A DNA stretch of 64,000 nucleotides, taken from positions 124,001 to 188,000 of the forward strand of contig NZ_JALJQZ010000002.1 in NCBI RefSeq assembly GCF_022968395.1, given 5' to 3'. A program made the position numbers and the translations under genes. Within the stretch, counting starts at the first letter, position 1. Every line of letters starts with the position of its first letter. The notes beneath the pieces were generated by a model. The model was not told the origin of the DNA. It worked only from the letters and a program-made list of their open reading frames with translations, and did no database searches. This DNA comes from Affinirhizobium lemnae. Lineage in GTDB: Bacteria > Pseudomonadota > Alphaproteobacteria > Rhizobiales > Rhizobiaceae. Of this stretch, positions 61,583-64,000 are shown one piece after another.

Positions 61583-61623
61583 TTCACCGTGAACTGCTTC
61601 GATAGTTTCTACAGTTGGAGAAG

Positions 61624-61700
61624 TGGCGTCCACGAGAGGATTCGAACCTCCGACCCCAGGATTAGGAATCCTGTGCTCTATCCTGCTGAGCTACGTGGAC
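61624..61700 (-). tRNA. tRNA-Arg (CCT anticodon)
   Basis: Read on the minus strand, the 77-base sequence gives a 7-bp acceptor stem (GTCCACG/CGTGGAC), a D-arm with AGCTCAGCAGG, an anticodon arm CAGGA-TTCCTAA-TCCTG with anticodon CCT, the T-loop GGTTCGAATCC, and an encoded 3' CCA. It decodes AGG. tRNA ends can serve as attachment sites, but no integrase or direct repeat was found next to it. Confidence 0.97.
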
Positions 61701-61765
61701 ACGCTCTTTCGTCATACCGCAGCCTATTCCCGGGAACAAGCCCGGATTGAGGCTTACATCGGCGC

Positions 61766-62929
61766 TTATGCCGCAAGGCGTTGTTCGGTCAGCTTCACCC
61801 AATAGGAAATTCCGTAGGCGATTGCGTCGTCGTTGAAGTCGTAGGCGGGGTTGTGGAGTGCTGCCGTATCGCCATTGCCGATCATGATATAGGCGCCGGG
61901 GCGGGCCTGCAGCATGAAAGCGAAGTCCTCGCCCGCCATGCTGGGGTCGACCTCGGTGTTTACATTCGCCTCGCCGACGATATCAATTGCTGCCCGCGCG
62001 GCATGGACGGTCTCTTCCGGATGGTTGACCGTCACAGGGCATGCGCGCTCGTAGTCAACTTCGGCAATCGCATCATTGGCGCTCGCGATACCTTCCGCAA
62101 TCTGGCGGATCCGCTTTTCGGCAAGATCACGTACCTGCTCGTCCAGGCTGCGGACGGTTCCGGTGAGATAGGCTTCCTCGGGGATGATGTTGTGCGTGGT
62201 TCCGGCATGGAACTGCGTGATGGAAACCACGACAGAGCGCAGGGGATTGGCATTGCGTGCCGCGATCATCTGCAAGCCGTTGACGATCTGCGATCCGATC
62301 ACAATCGGATCCGCAGTTCGATGGGGCTCTGCCGCGTGACCGCCGCAGCCGGTGATCTTGATCGAAAACTTGTCCGGAGCCGCCATGATGCCACCCTTGC
62401 GGATTGCGAAGGTGCCAAGCGGCATGCCCGGCATGTTGTGCATGCCATAGACTTCCCGGATGCCGAAGCGCTCCATCATGCCGTCTTCCACCATGGCCAG
62501 CGCGCCACGACCGCCTTCCTCGGCAGGCTGGAAGATGAGGGCGACAGAGCCTGCGAAGTTGCGGGTCTCCGCCAGATACTTGGCCGCTCCCAGAAGCATG
62601 GCCGTATGTCCGTCGTGACCGCAGGCGTGCATCTTCCCGGGCAGTTTCGATGCATAGGGTTTTCCGGTAATTTCCTCCAGCGGCAGCGCATCCATGTCGG
62701 CCCGGAGCCCGATCACGCCCTGCCCGGGATGACGCCCGCGGATGATCCCCACGACGCCCGTACGTCCGAGCCCTGTCACAATCTCGTCAACGCCGAATGC
62801 TCGAAGCTGGGCTTCCACGAAAGCCGCTGTTTCCTCGACCTCATAAAGAATACCAGGATTTTCATGAATATGGCGGCGCCATTCGGTAACTTCGTGCTGC
62901 AGTTCGGCTGCTCTATTGAGAACGGGCAT
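61766..62929 (-). CDS. M20-family amidohydrolase (hippurate hydrolase-like)
   Basis: A zinc-dependent amidohydrolase of the M20D/carboxypeptidase Ss1 group that cleaves N-acyl amino acids or similar amides. 387 residues with LRADMDALPLEE and the metal-binding HACGHDGHTAMLLGAA, the FQPAEEGGRGALAMVEDG with the catalytic glutamates, and a C-terminal SMAGEDFAFMLQ. No signal peptide, so cytosolic. It is on the minus strand, and its end lies 65 bases from the tRNA. The substrate cannot be fixed from the sequence; hippurate, N-acetyl amino acids and indole-3-acetyl conjugates are all used by members. Confidence 0.92.
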   Translation of the reverse strand: MPVLNRAAELQHEVTEWRRHIHENPGILYEVEETAAFVEAQLRAFGVDEIVTGLGRTGVVGIIRGRHPGQGVIGLRADMDALPLEEITGKPYASKLPGKMHACGHDGHTAMLLGAAKYLAETRNFAGSVALIFQPAEEGGRGALAMVEDGMMERFGIREVYGMHNMPGMPLGTFAIRKGGIMAAPDKFSIKITGCGGHAAEPHRTADPIVIGSQIVNGLQMIAARNANPLRSVVVSITQFHAGTTHNIIPEEAYLTGTVRSLDEQVRDLAEKRIRQIAEGIASANDAIAEVDYERACPVTVNHPEETVHAARAAIDIVGEANVNTEVDPSMAGEDFAFMLQARPGAYIMIGNGDTAALHNPAYDFNDDAIAYGISYWVKLTEQRLAA

Positions 62930-63080
62930 TACGCTTCCTGTAGGACTGTGACGATAGTATCGAAGCGCGCATATTGCGCCGCGGAATTGACGGAATCAAT
63001 CATCTTTGCCATTGCTAGGCCTCATTCACGCGTTCCAAGCGAAGACGTCGCACGCGTAGTCCCAGACGAGGTCTGATCCC

Positions 63081-64000
63081 TTGCCGAACCGGTCCACTCG
63101 CCTTCTTCGTTTCCCGAAGCCAATTTCCCTGATGCTGTCGCTGGCTCTTTCCACCTGCATTGCCAGCACGCAGGCGCTCGCCAACCCCAAGATCGTGGTG
63201 GATGTGCGCAGTGGCCGCGTGATCTCGCATCAGGATGCTTTCCGAAAATGGTATCCCGCTTCGCTGACCAAGCTGATGACGATCTATGTCACCTTCAAGG
63301 CCATCAAGTCGGGCAAGGTGTCCATGGATACGCCGGTCGTCTTCAGCAAGAAGGCGGCGGACCAGCCGCCAAGCAAGCTGTTTCTGAAGCCGGGGTCATC
63401 CATGACGCTGGATGCAGCCCTGAAGATCCTGATGGTGAAGTCGGCCAATGATGTTGCGGTCGCGGTCGCGGAAACAGTCGGCGGTTCCAACGATCAGTTC
63501 GTCGCCATGATGAACGCGCAGGCACAGCAACTGGGCATGCGTTCCAGCCGCTTCGTCAATCCGCACGGGCTTCCAGGTCAGGGCCAGTACACGACGGCGC
63601 GCGACCTCGCTGTGTTGACATTGCAGTTGAAGCGCGATTTTCCGGAATATCAGAGCTATTTCTCTCTGGAAGGTGTCACGACCGGCGCCAAGGAATATCC
63701 GAACTTCAACATGCTGATTGGCCGTTTTGACGGTGCCGACGGCATGAAGACAGGCTTCATCTGTGCGTCGGGCTTCAATCAGGTCTCGTCCGCCACGCGC
63801 AATGGCCGCAGCGTGATCTCGGTCGTGCTGGGTTCGGACAGTCTAGGAGGACGGGCTGACGATTCTGCTGAACTTTTGCAGGCGGGGCTGACGGCGCCTG
63901 CCAACGAGGGCGTGCCGCTGGCATCGCTTGCTCCCTATGGGCCGGATCAGGATCAGGTTGTGGACATCAGTGCGCAAATCTGCAATCCGAAGGCAGCAAA
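63081..64000 (+). CDS. D-alanyl-D-alanine carboxypeptidase, 5' part
   Basis: A periplasmic penicillin-binding protein of family S11 (DacA/DacC-like) that trims peptidoglycan; cut by the right window edge. A TTG start at 63081 fits best: AGACGAGG lies 9 bases upstream and it gives a signal peptide with a basic front (RSTRLLRFPK) and cleavage near ALA-N; ATG 63132 would lose the basic part. Catalytic motifs are SLTK (Ser61, Lys64), SAN (121-123) and KTG in DGMKTGF. About 306 residues are visible and the C-terminal domain is missing. Confidence 0.9.
   Translation, partial: MPNRSTRLLRFPKPISLMLSLALSTCIASTQALANPKIVVDVRSGRVISHQDAFRKWYPASLTKLMTIYVTFKAIKSGKVSMDTPVVFSKKAADQPPSKLFLKPGSSMTLDAALKILMVKSANDVAVAVAETVGGSNDQFVAMMNAQAQQLGMRSSRFVNPHGLPGQGQYTTARDLAVLTLQLKRDFPEYQSYFSLEGVTTGAKEYPNFNMLIGRFDGADGMKTGFICASGFNQVSSATRNGRSVISVVLGSDSLGGRADDSAELLQAGLTAPANEGVPLASLAPYGPDQDQVVDISAQICNPKAA

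Noticed and set aside
61624..61700. tRNA-Arg as an integration site
   Set aside because: No integrase gene nearby and no repeat of the tRNA 3' end was noticed in the flanking sequence.

Overview
The window is ordinary chromosomal DNA of an alphaproteobacterium of the Rhizobiaceae (Agrobacterium/Rhizobium group). Four things support this: the mdh-sucCDAB-lpdA order, a split F1 operon (atpHAGDC without the Fo genes), an ALAS-type hemA (Shemin pathway), and a short intergenic palindrome family typical of rhizobia sitting between fdsB and fdsA. No phage, transposon, CRISPR array or plasmid module was found. Both ends cut genes: the 3' end of a zapE-type ATPase at the left and a D,D-carboxypeptidase at the right.

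Layout. 0.4-10.7 kb: the TCA block mdh-sucC-sucD-sucA-sucB, then a MAPEG membrane protein, an SDR and lpdA, the E3 that serves SucAB. 10.9-16.4 kb: cytochrome b561, a TraB/GumN-type protein, divergent xerC and priA, and a small membrane protein. 16.7-21.6 kb: ATP synthase F1 genes. 21.8-32 kb: L-lactate dehydrogenase, then a LysR regulator and the NAD-dependent molybdenum formate dehydrogenase fdsGBA-fdhD-fdsD with an OFA-family transporter. 32.1-42.3 kb, mostly minus strand: asparaginase, an orphan CheW, the TamA/TamB outer-membrane assembly pair (TamB is very long and carries seven tandem repeats of about 107 residues) and a glycine-zipper lipoprotein. 42.5-46.3 kb: a molybdenum hydroxylase in S-L-M order with the form II active-site signature. 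46.5-47.7 kb: hemA behind a perfect FNR/FixK box. 47.8-57.6 kb: the propionyl-CoA pathway: PccR-type regulator, pccB, a YghU-type GST, two paralogous small unknown proteins, pccA, a ParDE-type toxin-antitoxin pair on the other strand, and methylmalonyl-CoA mutase. 57.6-64 kb: dxr, an FAD monooxygenase, a small unknown protein with a structured leader, exoD, tRNA-Arg(CCT), an M20 amidohydrolase and the start of a D,D-carboxypeptidase.

How it works together. Propionyl-CoA is carboxylated by PccAB and isomerised to succinyl-CoA, which enters the cycle at SucCD. Succinyl-CoA is also the substrate of HemA, with glycine. Formate oxidation by Fds gives NADH, and the F1 operon supplies ATP.

The most interesting non-coding signal is the 187-base sucD-sucA gap. 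The sucA Shine-Dalgarno lies about 25 bases from the ATG. A local hairpin would bring it to normal spacing, while a perfect 8-bp long-range helix using the same bases, enclosing a possible pseudoknot, would compete with that hairpin. This looks like a translational switch for 2-oxoglutarate dehydrogenase. The most interesting proteins are the two tandem unknown paralogs immediately before pccA.
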